A stretch of DNA of 64,000 bases from Collinsella aerofaciens ATCC 25986 (GTDB lineage Bacteria; Actinomycetota; Coriobacteriia; Coriobacteriales; Coriobacteriaceae): positions 1,922,001 to 1,986,000 of the forward strand of contig NZ_CP048433.1 in the NCBI RefSeq assembly GCF_010509075.1, given 5' to 3'. Below are positions 50,553 to 62,715 of the stretch, piece after piece. The notes beneath the pieces are model-generated. The model did no database searches and had not been told where the DNA came from. It saw nothing but the letters and a program-made list of their open reading frames with translations. Position 1 is the first letter of the stretch; each line of letters begins with the position of its first letter. Both the position numbers and the translations under genes were made by a program.

Positions 50553-50873
50553 ATGGCCGGTATGAACATGCAGCAGATGATGAAGCAGGCTCGCAAGATG
50601 CAGGAGCAGCTTGCCGCCGCGCAGGAGAACCTCAAGTCCCAGACCGTCGACGCCTCTGCCGGCGGCGGCATGGTCAAGGTGACCGTTAACGGCGAGATGG
50701 AGCTCGTCAACCTCACCATCGATCCCGATGCGCTCGATCCCGAGGACGTCGATATGCTGCAGGATATGATCATGGCTGCCGTCAACGAGGCCGTCCGCGG
50801 CGTCAACGAGCTCGCCAACAAGCAGATGGGCGCCATCACCGGCGGCCTCAACATCCCGGGCATGCCGTTCTAA
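50553..50873 (+). CDS. ybaB: YbaB/EbfC nucleoid-associated protein
   Basis: A 106-residue protein: Met/Gln-rich helix ([17 protein letters not shown]), then the three-stranded core with [18 protein letters not shown] and a C-terminal helix. It forms dimers that bind DNA and is usually coexpressed with recR, which follows after 13 nt. RBS aaaggagcc. Confidence 0.96.
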   Translation: MAGMNMQQMMKQARKMQEQLAAAQENLKSQTVDASAGGGMVKVTVNGEMELVNLTIDPDALDPEDVDMLQDMIMAAVNEAVRGVNELANKQMGAITGGLNIPGMPF

Positions 50874-50886
50874 GACACGCATATAT

Positions 50887-51483
50887 ATGAGTGCCAACCA
50901 CAGTCTGCAAAAACTGCTCGATGAGCTGGGCCGTCTGCCGGGCATTGGTCCCAAGTCGGCCCAGCGCATCGCCTATTACCTGTTGGAGGCCGACGCCGAG
51001 GAGGCGCGCCGCCTGGCCGAGGCCATCCTGGAGGTCAAGCAGGAGGTCCACTTTTGCAGCCGCTGCTTTAACTACGCCACGGCCGACGAGTGCTCCATCT
51101 GCCAGGACCCGATGCGCGATACCACTCGCATTTGCGTGGTGGGCGAGCCGCGCGATGTCCAGGCGATCGAGCGCACGGGCAGCTACCACGGCCTCTACCA
51201 CGTATTGGGCGGCGTGATCAGTCCCATGGACAAGATTGGCCCCGAGCAGCTGCACATTCGAGAGCTGCTGGCACGCTTGGGCCACGAGGACATCCACGAG
51301 GTCATCATCGCCACCAACCCCAATATTGAGGGCGAGACCACGGCGAGCTATCTGGCCCGTACCATCAAGCCGTTGGGCGTCGAGGTGTCGCGTCTGGCAA
51401 GCGGCCTTCCCGTGGGCGGCGACTTGGAGTATGCCGACGAGCTTACGCTTGGCCGCGCCATCGAGGCCCGCCGCGCGATTTAG
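50887..51483 (+). CDS. recR: Recombination mediator RecR
   Basis: A 198-residue protein of standard length. Helix-hairpin-helix ([17 protein letters not shown]), a zinc finger of four cysteines (CSRCFNY ... CSIC), a Toprim domain ([14 protein letters not shown] ... [16 protein letters not shown]) and the C-terminal Walker-like end ([20 protein letters not shown] cut to [12 protein letters not shown]). With RecO it loads RecA on gapped DNA. It forms an operon with ybaB. Confidence 0.97.
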   Translation: MSANHSLQKLLDELGRLPGIGPKSAQRIAYYLLEADAEEARRLAEAILEVKQEVHFCSRCFNYATADECSICQDPMRDTTRICVVGEPRDVQAIERTGSYHGLYHVLGGVISPMDKIGPEQLHIRELLARLGHEDIHEVIIATNPNIEGETTASYLARTIKPLGVEVSRLASGLPVGGDLEYADELTLGRAIEARRAI

Positions 51484-51728
51484 GTGGCGAGCCTGCTCCT
51501 GCCGTATGTTTTCCTCGCGACGCACGGGGTAGTCATAATTTCCCCGTGCGACTGTGAGTTTGTTGTGCAACAAAGATGCTTCGTATCCACTTATCGCATG
51601 GATGCTTCCGCTCGCATCCTTAATTTGTCCATTCGTTGCGCAACCTTTTTGGTTCGCTGATACACTCAAATATGGATTCGAATGAATGCGCCGCTCCCGA
51701 GCGGCGTGTTTTTGTTGGAGGAGAACGC
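51484..51728. other. Gap before the second kinase cassette
   Basis: About 245 bases without a credible gene. It must hold the promoter of the next operon. A tTTGttgcgcaacc-like stretch (51633-51647) and gtgcaacaaag (51567) are short related motifs with ttgtTGCGCAAcc being a small palindrome. No clear promoter was identified. Confidence 0.35.
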
Positions 51729-52634
51729 ATGCGGCCCGGTGGCACTCAGACAAAGCGCGGCGCCGCGGTGCGCATACGACGCCGACTGGGCTTGGCGTCG
51801 CGGGCGTACGCACTGCTATCGTGCTCGCTGGTGCTGGTCATAGCTGGCGTTTCTGCCTATGGCATGACCGTGCCGTCCATGATGCAGGCGCATGCCGCAC
51901 GCGAACCGCGCGTGGGGCATGAGGTCAAAAGCGATCTGGGCACCACGACTGGATATGCTTGGGCAAGTGTGGTCGGGCATATTGTGTTTGGCACCGACGA
52001 TGCGGACGGCGCCGAGGCCCCGGACAACGAAGTCACGCTTGCCAATGGCAAAACCATCGTGCTCACCAACACCAAGATCATCGATCGATTGTCCAACAAT
52101 AGCGTGGCGGCAACGGTGAATAAGGTCGAGCAGCAAAAGGAGCAGGACGCCCAGCAGTCCGGAAAGCCCGGTAGCTCGGATACTTCTGGCTCCGGCTCGG
52201 ATTCATCGAGTTCGGGCGGCGGCTCTGGGTCGGGTTCCTCTACCGGAGGGCCTGGAAACGGCGGCTCGACGGGCGGCAACACTGACAACGATGCAAACTC
52301 CGGCGGCCTTTCCGCTGCTGAGGAAGAGAGCATTCACAGTTGGCTTGTGACCAAGTACAACATGCTCGACGGCTATGTTTCTCGTGCCAATGACGTGGTC
52401 TCGACCTATAACTCTACGGGAGATCCCAGGCCGTGCGACAGCCTGGTCGGGGAGATGTTTGTCATTCGAGCCGAGTTCGGTCGTCAGACATTCTCGCCCC
52501 GGTCAAGGTGGTATCAGCAGTATGCCAATCTGTGGGGCTGTTACACCAACCTATGTCAATGGGTCGGCCATTACGGCGATGATGACGTCGCGCTCGGTAA
52601 CTTCAACAATAACGTGGCGGCGCTTGCCCTATGA
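51729..52634 (+). CDS. Exported/membrane-anchored protein of the kinase-FHA cassette
   Basis: A 301-residue protein of unknown family. A basic start (KRGAAVRIRRRLG) and one hydrophobic segment (about 26-48) make a signal anchor. An Ala/Asp-rich region with VTLANGKTIVLTNTK follows, then a Ser/Gly-rich linker of about 60 residues (about 145-205), then a helical C-terminal domain with three cysteines (PCDSLVGEMF, WGCYTNLCQWVG). Start at 51729 has ggagg upstream; a longer frame to 51636 lacks one. Its TGA overlaps the kinase start (ATGATG), showing translational coupling. Confidence 0.75.
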   Translation: MRPGGTQTKRGAAVRIRRRLGLASRAYALLSCSLVLVIAGVSAYGMTVPSMMQAHAAREPRVGHEVKSDLGTTTGYAWASVVGHIVFGTDDADGAEAPDNEVTLANGKTIVLTNTKIIDRLSNNSVAATVNKVEQQKEQDAQQSGKPGSSDTSGSGSDSSSSGGGSGSGSSTGGPGNGGSTGGNTDNDANSGGLSAAEEESIHSWLVTKYNMLDGYVSRANDVVSTYNSTGDPRPCDSLVGEMFVIRAEFGRQTFSPRSRWYQQYANLWGCYTNLCQWVGHYGDDDVALGNFNNNVAALAL

Positions 52635-54475
52635 TGACCGATCTTGCATCCACCACACCACAATCGCTCGGTCGCGATCCCATGGTCGGCCTGCGCCTGG
52701 CGCGTGTCGACGGGTTTGAGCCGGCCATTGCGCTCGGTCAGGACGAACTGCCTGCCTATCTGCGTCGTTTTACGATACTGTTTGCCGACGATGCCACCAT
52801 GCGCCGTGGCGGTATCGGCCGCGTGACGCGTGCTGTCAACGCCCAAGGCGAGGACGTAGCACTCAAACAGCTCATCTTGCCGACGCGCGATGAGTTTGAC
52901 GACGATGCCGCCCATGAGTCGCTGGTCGCCAAGTTCAAAGCGGCATTTCGCGAGGAATATGAATGCCATCGCGCCCTTTCGGGCCTTAAGGGCTTTCCCC
53001 GCCTCTATGGCTGGGGCGAGGTTGACGGTGTGCCTGCAATTGTCATGGAATGGGTCGAGGGCGAGACGCTCGCCCGCTTGCGCTCGCGACTCGCCGTGGA
53101 CGATGCCGGACGCCTATCGCCGCTTGTGGCGGCGCGTCTGGGTCGCGACCTGTTCGATCTGCTCTGCCGTATGAGCCTGGTGGGCGAGGGCTTTGTCCAT
53201 CGCGATATCTCGCCCGCTAATATTATGGTGCGTACGGCGCGCCTGCCGCTTGACCGACAGCTTGCCGAGGGCACCTTTGACCTGTGCCTGATCGACTTTG
53301 GCTCGTCGCTGGCGCTTGAGCCTGCGTCGGCCGTGGCCGGTACCGGCGGCAAGGCGTCGTTTACGGAGCGTTATGCCACGCTGCGTCGCGCGACGGTTGC
53401 CTATGCCCCGCCCGAGATGCTCACCGACGATATTCCCGACCTGCGCGCTTTGCGTATGTCGCCGGCGATTGACGTCTATGCCGCGACAAGCACGGTTTAC
53501 GAGCTCATTGCCGGCGTCGTGCCATACGAAGCCGCGCCGAGCACTTCGGGCACCTCGGGTTCGCGCAAAAAGACGCGCGACATTGCCAGCCCCTACCGTC
53601 TCAAGACGGACACACGGCCCGACTATCCCATTGGTGCCCATGCGCCCGGTTGTGATTTGACTCAGCTGCTTCGTCGTGAGCCCGATGTGGCGCTCGCCGC
53701 GGCCGAGCAGGCCCAGCAGCTGGGGCTTGAGCCGGATTCCGAAGAGCTACGCGATGCGCTGGCGTTTGTCGATGCCCAGCTGTTCGACGTGGTGATGGCC
53801 TGTCTGTCCAGTCATCAAAAAGATCGTCCCGAGCCGGCGGCGGTCGAGGCGGCGCTCTCGGCGTTTTGTGACCACTATGCGCAAAATGTCGGTCGTTCGC
53901 TTCGCGGCGAGCCGCTCACGCCGTGCCCCATGGATGCGTCTGGCCGCGCGGTTCGTCGCGCGCTGATGGTCGGCGCGACGGTCGTCTGTGGCGTGGTTTG
54001 GGCTGTGGTCGTGGTTTCGGCCGCGCTGCTGGCGTCGGGCGCCCGCGTGACGGCGACTTTGGGATCGCTCGTGTGGTCTGGGTCGCTACCGAGTATTATT
54101 GCCGCACTGGCGTTGGCGCTGCCAGGCATAGCCGGCGTTACCGCGGGGGCACTTGCGCGCAATCGGCGCTCGGGGTTCCTGCAGGGTGTGCTTGCGCTTT
54201 CTGCCTGCGAGGTTCCGGTGCTGGTTGTGGCTGCATGTAGCGTATTTTCCCAACGCGCCGTGATGGGCGGCCTTGTTGCCGCTCTGGTTGCAACCTATAC
54301 GCTTACGTGGTTTTTGCTTGCGATGGGCTTTGCCTTTGAACTTCCCGTTTCGGCACCACGACGCACAAAAGCCCAGATGGCGACTCCGCTTGCCGGTGGA
54401 GCCGCAGCTGCCCGTACTTTTGGCGGACCTGTCGAAGTATCGTCCGATTCTATTTCTACGACCAAGGAGGCCTAG
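52631..54475 (+). CDS. Ser/Thr protein kinase-like membrane protein
   Basis: A 614-residue protein. An N-terminal region of about 45 residues precedes a kinase domain (about 48-420): Lys79 (VALKQ), HRDISPAN at 190-197 and DFG at 222-224, with an APPEML-type P+1 region (YAPPEML). The G-loop is atypical (MRRGGIGRV), but the catalytic residues are present. About 40-60 residues rich in Arg/Pro follow, then three to four membrane segments (about 455-590) and a short cytoplasmic tail. It differs from both kinases of the 36-46 kb operon. It overlaps the gene before by 4 nt and precedes an FHA gene. Confidence 0.85.
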   Translation: MMTDLASTTPQSLGRDPMVGLRLARVDGFEPAIALGQDELPAYLRRFTILFADDATMRRGGIGRVTRAVNAQGEDVALKQLILPTRDEFDDDAAHESLVAKFKAAFREEYECHRALSGLKGFPRLYGWGEVDGVPAIVMEWVEGETLARLRSRLAVDDAGRLSPLVAARLGRDLFDLLCRMSLVGEGFVHRDISPANIMVRTARLPLDRQLAEGTFDLCLIDFGSSLALEPASAVAGTGGKASFTERYATLRRATVAYAPPEMLTDDIPDLRALRMSPAIDVYAATSTVYELIAGVVPYEAAPSTSGTSGSRKKTRDIASPYRLKTDTRPDYPIGAHAPGCDLTQLLRREPDVALAAAEQAQQLGLEPDSEELRDALAFVDAQLFDVVMACLSSHQKDRPEPAAVEAALSAFCDHYAQNVGRSLRGEPLTPCPMDASGRAVRRALMVGATVVCGVVWAVVVVSAALLASGARVTATLGSLVWSGSLPSIIAALALALPGIAGVTAGALARNRRSGFLQGVLALSACEVPVLVVAACSVFSQRAVMGGLVAALVATYTLTWFLLAMGFAFELPVSAPRRTKAQMATPLAGGAAAARTFGGPVEVSSDSISTTKEA

Positions 54476-54478
54476 GTC

Positions 54479-55417
54479 ATGGCATCTCAAGTTGAGCTCA
54501 CCCCATGCGGGGCCATGTTTGACATCTTTAAGCGCGCGGCGCATCTGAGCCATATCGAGCTGTGCGGCTTGGTGCTTTCGTCCCGTCCGCTCGCCGACGG
54601 CCGCAGCCCGCAGAGCCGAGCCGCCGATCGCTCTTGGGTTTCCCGCTTTATCGTTCGCGCGCCGGTCGGCACGCTTCAGCAGCGCTACTTTGCCGAATAC
54701 GGTACCTCGGCTGCGCGTATTATGTCGCAACTGGCCCTGCGCCAGCGCAATCCCATGGACTCCACGGCTGTGATCAATATGGTGTGCGGTCCTGCAGGTG
54801 AACCGATGGTACGCGCGCTCGAAGAGTGCCACCAGGACACGAATCTCTATCGCAACGCGCTCGATCGCCTGTCCCAGGCGGCGGAACTCATGCCCGCCGA
54901 GCGCGCCGAGGCCGTGCTGGTGCTGTTTGTCGCCGTCGGTTGTTCGGCGGATGTGCGGTCCTCGGTGAACTATTCCATCGACTACGCGCACGCGACCTGT
55001 GGCGGAGGCACATCCACGCCGCGTTCGCTTGGCATGTCGCTGACTGCGGGCGAACGCGAACCCGCCCCGGCGCACCCCTTGGGCTTGCTGCGCGTGCAAA
55101 ACAGTTTTGTCGTGAGCGCCCCGCGCTGGATTCAGCCGAGTGAGCAGGGTGTTGAGATTGGCGCGCTGGCCACTGGTGAGGGCGATATTACCGACGTCGG
55201 CGACGATGTCTCGGCCCGCCATGCCCATATCTGGTGCGATGCTCAAAATATCTGGCACGTCGAGGACTTGTCGTCCACCAACGGAACCGTGGTGGTAAAC
55301 GGGGCCACGCGCGTCTGCATTCAGGTCGAGCCCGGCCGTTCCGCCCAACTCAATCCCGGCGACGAGCTCAAGCTCGGCGAATCCACTACCTACGCCATCC
55401 TCTTCGGTGCTCTCTAG
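54479..55417 (+). CDS. FHA-domain protein of the second kinase cassette
   Basis: A 312-residue cytoplasmic protein. The C-terminal FHA domain (about 220-312) has DVSARHAHIW, EDLSSTNGTVVVNG and LNPGDELKLGES. The N-terminal 200 residues, starting SQVELTPCGAMFDIFKRAAH, form a helical domain that I do not recognise. It would read the phosphorylation of the upstream kinase or its targets. RBS aaggaggcc overlaps the end of the kinase gene; the start is 3 nt after its stop. Confidence 0.87.
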   Translation: MASQVELTPCGAMFDIFKRAAHLSHIELCGLVLSSRPLADGRSPQSRAADRSWVSRFIVRAPVGTLQQRYFAEYGTSAARIMSQLALRQRNPMDSTAVINMVCGPAGEPMVRALEECHQDTNLYRNALDRLSQAAELMPAERAEAVLVLFVAVGCSADVRSSVNYSIDYAHATCGGGTSTPRSLGMSLTAGEREPAPAHPLGLLRVQNSFVVSAPRWIQPSEQGVEIGALATGEGDITDVGDDVSARHAHIWCDAQNIWHVEDLSSTNGTVVVNGATRVCIQVEPGRSAQLNPGDELKLGESTTYAILFGAL

Positions 55418-55420
55418 CCG

Positions 55421-55466
55421 GCAGATAGGGACGTTCCTTTTCTGCCGGCACTTGGGGACACTCCTC
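55421..55466. repeat. Intergenic repeat, family D copy
   Basis: gccggcag ... ctgccggc hairpin enclosing atagggacgttcctttt, followed by cacttggggacactcc. The same pieces in another order occur at 61178-61228. It lies directly after the FHA gene. Confidence 0.65.
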
Positions 55467-55868
55467 GGCGCGCCAGAGCCGGTCGCCTGGGGATGGAGAG
55501 GCCATTTTGGCCCTTGGCAGTCACCCAAGGTAAACCTTTACCGCCCGCCTATATTTGCCGAAATTACACTTGAAGGCGGGGTACAATAAACCCGCATGCG
55601 GATTTCCGTTGCGGGCGCTTCCCATCGCCGGGGCGTGCCCGGGAGCATCCGGCATGCGGCCTTTGCGGCGCTCGGTCATGTGCAAGACGGGCGGTCGGGT
55701 CTGTGGGGCGCATCAGCTGTCCCTCGCCTCGGCATGTCTTCTCTCCACGCCACGTACCTGCTGCTGAGCCTGCCTGCCAGATGATTGGAAGCAACAGCGT
55801 AAATCCCATCACGCCAACATCCCGGCGATCGCCGGGGCCTGTATACCTATATGAGAGGAGAGGGGTAT
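55467..55868 (+). promoter_or_regulatory. Promoter and long leader of the pyruvate oxidoreductase gene
   Basis: About 400 bases without a gene. A candidate -10 tacaat lies at 55582-55587, after a palindrome cccgcc ... ggcggg (about 55541-55580). If used, it leaves a leader of about 275 nt that is GC-rich with several possible stems, e.g. cccggcgatcgccgggg just before the RBS. No known riboswitch was recognised. Confidence 0.4.
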
Positions 55869-59408
<3,540 letters not shown>

Positions 59409-59418
59409 GTCTCCCACC

Positions 59419-59543
59419 GCAGGATCTGAGGGCTGACCTTCGCGGACGTCCTCGGACATGAAAGAACCCCCGCTGCGCACTACGTGCGGCGGGGGTTCTT
59501 TCGTCCTGCGGAATGTCCGCGAAGGTCAGCCCTCAGATCCTGC
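59419..59543. terminator. Nested hairpins after nifJ
   Basis: An inner terminator (aaagaacccccgc at 59461-59473 with its complement at 59489-59501, T-rich end) sits inside an outer, perfect 29-bp inverted repeat: 59419-59447 and 59515-59543, beginning gcaggatctgagggctgacc. The inner part is a normal terminator; the outer arms are far longer than termination needs. Confidence 0.85.
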
Positions 59544-60092
59544 TACGACTACGTCCTCGGATTGTGTGGCTGAATGAAGGACGTGGTTGTGGGGGCCTTT
59601 AGTCCCCTTCGCTGTTTCGCGGCTTTGCCGCGAAACAGCGCGCCACTCTGGGGATGGATGGAGTTTTGGCTGTTGCCGCCTTCTATCCCCGTGCTTTGGG
59701 GCTGGTTGCCTTTTTGGAGCTCATCTTTATTCCTTATGCTGAATGAAAAGCCCCATGTTTTTGCAGGGGTGCATACTCGTCTTATTAATGCATAGAATCT
59801 CGTATAGTGCGAGTAAGATATTACGTTGTCTGTTTTGTGTTTAGTGGAGATATAGTTTGCATAATCTAGTCTAATCCCTGCTCTATTAAAATAAAGTTGC
59901 ACGTAAATGGCGTAGATATACCTAAGCTGGGCTTCTTTACGCTGAGCGGGTAAAAATGACCGTTCACCGTTCAACTGTTTTCAAAATGAATAAAATGAGC
60001 GATAAAGAGAATATAAACCTTAATAAACTCGCGTATCGCACGGACACGGGTTATTAATGGGTTGTAGGTCTTTTACAGAAGGGATTCCAGCA
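59544..60092. other. Gap between nifJ and the carbamate kinase gene
   Basis: About 550 bases without a convincing gene. At 59610-59640 is a perfect 14-bp hairpin (cgctgtttcgcggc / gccgcgaaacagcg, loop ttt). From about 59740 it is strongly AT-rich and must hold the arcC promoter; tttgcataatct (about 59858) repeats the TTGCATAAT motif of 50.4 kb, and tataaa occurs near 60012. Confidence 0.5.
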
Positions 60093-61055
60093 ATGTCTAA
60101 GCCTCTTGGCAAGCCCGATCGTATTGTCGTCGCCCTTGGCGGCAACGCCCTCGGCAACAACCCCGTCGAGCAGATCGAGGCCGTGAGCAACACCGCCCAC
60201 GCTCTCCTTGGTCTTATCGAGCAGGGTAACGAGATCATCATCACCCACGGCAACGGCCCGCAGGTCGGCATGATCCAGAACGCCTTCGCCGCTGCCCACG
60301 ACGCCATCGGCACCCCCGAGATGCCGCTGCCCGAGTGCGGCGCCATGTCCCAGGGCTATATTGGTTATCACCTGCAGCAGGGCATCGGCCGCGAGATGCA
60401 CAAGCGCTATAAGCGTTGGCACGCCGCCACCGTCGTCACCCAGATCGAGTGCGACCCGGATGATCCCGCGTTCAAGAACCCGACCAAGCCGATCGGCCCC
60501 TTCTACACCGAGGAGCAGGCCAAGGAGTTCATGGCCGAGGATCCCTCCAAGGTCTTCGTCGAGGATTCCGGCCGCGGCTGGCGTCGCGTCGTCGCTTCCC
60601 CCGATCCCAAGAAGATCGTCGAGGCTGACTCCATCCTCAACCTGCTCGACAACGAGTTCATCGTCATCGCCTGCGGTGGCGGCGGCATCCCCGTCGTCCG
60701 CGACTACGAGAACAAGGGCTGCTACAAGGGCGTTCCCGCCGTCATCGACAAGGACCTGGGCGGCGAGCTGCTGGCCGAGGACTGCGACGCCGACGTTCTG
60801 TTCCTGCTGACCGCCGTTGAGCATGTCGCCATCAACTTTGGCAAGCCCAACCAGGAGGAGCTCGAGGACCTCACCGCCGACGAGGCCGAGCGCCTGGCCG
60901 ACGAGGGCCAGTTCGGCAAGGGTTCCATGGAGCCCAAGGTCCGCGCTGCCATCAAGTTCGCCCGTTCCCGCAAGGGCCGCACCTGCATCATCGGCGCCCT
61001 GGACAAGGCCGCCGAGACCATGGCCGGCCTCTCCGGTACCCGCATTCACGAGTAG
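60093..61055 (+). CDS. arcC: Carbamate kinase
   Basis: A 320-residue enzyme making ATP and carbamate from carbamoyl phosphate and ADP, the last step of arginine-deiminase, agmatine or purine/allantoin catabolism. Family motifs: ALGGNALG at the start, THGNGPQVGM, ACGGGGIPVV, DKDLGGELLA and FLLTAVEHV. Length is typical. RBS agaaggga before ATG 60093. No arcA or arcB is adjacent; an amino-acid permease lies 1.7 kb downstream. AT-rich upstream DNA suggests regulated expression. Confidence 0.96.
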   Translation: MSKPLGKPDRIVVALGGNALGNNPVEQIEAVSNTAHALLGLIEQGNEIIITHGNGPQVGMIQNAFAAAHDAIGTPEMPLPECGAMSQGYIGYHLQQGIGREMHKRYKRWHAATVVTQIECDPDDPAFKNPTKPIGPFYTEEQAKEFMAEDPSKVFVEDSGRGWRRVVASPDPKKIVEADSILNLLDNEFIVIACGGGGIPVVRDYENKGCYKGVPAVIDKDLGGELLAEDCDADVLFLLTAVEHVAINFGKPNQEELEDLTADEAERLADEGQFGKGSMEPKVRAAIKFARSRKGRTCIIGALDKAAETMAGLSGTRIHE

Positions 61056-61120
61056 TCTCTACTCTGTTGCCTCTCTCGTGGGCGCCAGGCAAAGCGCCCA
61101 CAAACTAGCCTCTCTTCATG

Positions 61121-61154
61121 AGCCCCGCAGTCCGCTCCGACTGCGGGGCTTTTG
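61121..61154 (+). terminator. Terminator after arcC
   Basis: Perfect 12-bp arms agccccgcagtc / gactgcggggct with a 6-nt loop and ttttgct after it. A smaller hairpin gtgggcgc / gcgcccac lies at about 61078-61101, just before it. Confidence 0.9.
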
Positions 61155-61177
61155 CTATTGAGGTAGCTGTTCATGAA

Positions 61178-61364
61178 ACCCGGCACTTGGGGACGTTCCC
61201 TTTCTGCCGGCAGCTTGGGACAGTCCTTAAAGGTAGCTCCTGACAGCTGGGAATGGGCCTATTCGTCCGCCCATGAGCGGCATCCGCAAGGGCTGTCCAC
61301 AGTGGCTGGTCATTTATGTCTGTCCCCAATGACCACTCATTCAAGTCTGTCCCCAATGACTAGT
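61178..61364. repeat. Intergenic repeats, family D
   Basis: cggcacttggggacgttccctttctgccggcag is present in two overlapping parts: cggcacttggggacgttcc and ctttctgccggcag. Further on, gtctgtccccaatgac occurs twice (about 61318-61334 and 61347-61363), preceded by tcatt or tcaag. Similar pieces occur at 2.97 kb and 55.4 kb. Confidence 0.6.
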
Positions 61365-62361
61365 AGTAGGCCCACATGGCTTCGACTTCGTTGAGGACCT
61401 CTACGACGCCCCAGCGACGGGCGCTGCGGCTGGCCGAGTTGGGGTCGTAGACGCCAATCTGGTCGGCATCGTCGATGCCGTAGAGCACGATGTAGTGGCC
61501 TACGTTGGTAAACGTACCGGGGCGCACTGCGGCGATGACGGGCGCACCCGAGCGAAGTGCTTGAGTAATCGATTCGCGATCGTTATAGAGCTGTGTTCCG
61601 TTGAGCCCCAGCTGCCACGCACCGCCTGTCATAAACGACCACTCGGTGGCACCAGTGGGGGCGTAGTTGCCGGCTTCGGCCAGCGCGCATATATCGACCG
61701 GCGTCTTATCGGTATGGCCGGTCTTAAAGATATAGACCATGGTGAGGCAGGTAGGACCGCAAGCGTTTTCGCGAATAGTGCCACCGGCATAGGGCAGCTC
61801 CGACCATGCGGGGTCAATTTGGTAGATGTGGGGCATGGTGCCGGCCTGCCATTGCGAGCGTGGGGTCGAGAACGCAAAGGAGTAACCGGGCGCGACGGGA
61901 GCTTTAAGCAGCTTGTCCTCGGCAGTGGGCTCAAGACCGGCTGATCCGTGGGAGATACAGGATCCCAAAAACACAAAGACGAGGCAGGCGGCGATGGAGC
62001 AAAGCGCAAGGCGTAGGCGGCGGGCCGGAAGCGCGTGGCTTGTGGTGTGCGACGCGGGGTGAGGGGAGGAATTGCCGCGATCGCGTTGAGGTCGCGAAAA
62101 GGAACGCTTGACGTAGTAGTCGGTCTTACGGCGATCGTAGCGGCGTGGCTGCGATGTGTCGGTCTGACGTTGGCGTGTGCTCGTACTCACGCGGTCTGAC
62201 TGCTGCACGGTACGGCTTTGCTGCCGCGAAGAAGCCCCGGGCTGCTCTTGGGGGCGCTGCGGGTTGTCGTTGTCGGAGGTGCTTCTGGGCGTTGGCGTGG
62301 TGCGGCCGGCAAGGCGCACGCTTTGTGGCCGTTGGTCGCCGTCATTGTATCCGTATGCCAT
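61360..62361 (-). CDS. Membrane-anchored C39-like cysteine peptidase
   Basis: A 333-residue protein. Residues 1-112 are basic, Gln/Arg/Ser-rich and disordered; one membrane segment is at about 115-136. The extracytoplasmic domain (about 175-333) matches the Peptidase_C39_2 fold: Cys201 (ENACGPTCL), His289 (GHYIVLYG) and Asp306 (VYDPNSA) as catalytic residues. The substrate is unknown; related domains process peptides or act on the cell wall. Start at 62361 follows aaggtg. It is convergent with arcC and divergent from the permease gene. Confidence 0.83.
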   Translation of the reverse strand: MAYGYNDGDQRPQSVRLAGRTTPTPRSTSDNDNPQRPQEQPGASSRQQSRTVQQSDRVSTSTRQRQTDTSQPRRYDRRKTDYYVKRSFSRPQRDRGNSSPHPASHTTSHALPARRLRLALCSIAACLVFVFLGSCISHGSAGLEPTAEDKLLKAPVAPGYSFAFSTPRSQWQAGTMPHIYQIDPAWSELPYAGGTIRENACGPTCLTMVYIFKTGHTDKTPVDICALAEAGNYAPTGATEWSFMTGGAWQLGLNGTQLYNDRESITQALRSGAPVIAAVRPGTFTNVGHYIVLYGIDDADQIGVYDPNSASRSARRWGVVEVLNEVEAMWAYY

Positions 62362-62715
62362 TCGAATCACCTTGCCTCATGTGTAACTTGTCTATCCTAC
62401 ATAAAAAGATGCACGACACATGGGTATGTGCGCCAAAAGCCTGACAAATGGTATGAACGTTGCCGCGCCGCGCGCCAAGCGTCACGGCAACAGGTCTTCA
62501 AAAGCAGACAAGATGAAAGCGTCCAAGACGAATGACGTCTCCCGCCGTTCGTCCCAAAAACGGTGCCGCTCGTTTTGCAGTTCTGCCTTCGGTCGAGCTG
62601 CGAGCGGCGCTGCTGCGCCAAGGCCGTATCTTAAAGCCATGGAATAAAAGCGCGCGGCAAAACGGACCGCGCAAGGGGTGACGCCAAGGGCGTCAAAAAG
62701 GAAAGGAGGGGAACA
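62362..62715. other. Gap between the peptidase and permease genes
   Basis: About 350 bases without a recognisable gene. It includes a few short stems: gcgcggcaaaacggaccgcgc (62649-62669) and tgacgccaagggcgtca (about 62679-62695), both close to the permease RBS, as well as cgagcgg-type stems near 62600. The permease promoter must lie here but is not obvious. Confidence 0.45.

Noticed and set aside
60093-61055. An arginine deiminase operon
   Set aside because: Only the carbamate kinase gene is present; no arginine deiminase or ornithine carbamoyltransferase lies within the window.
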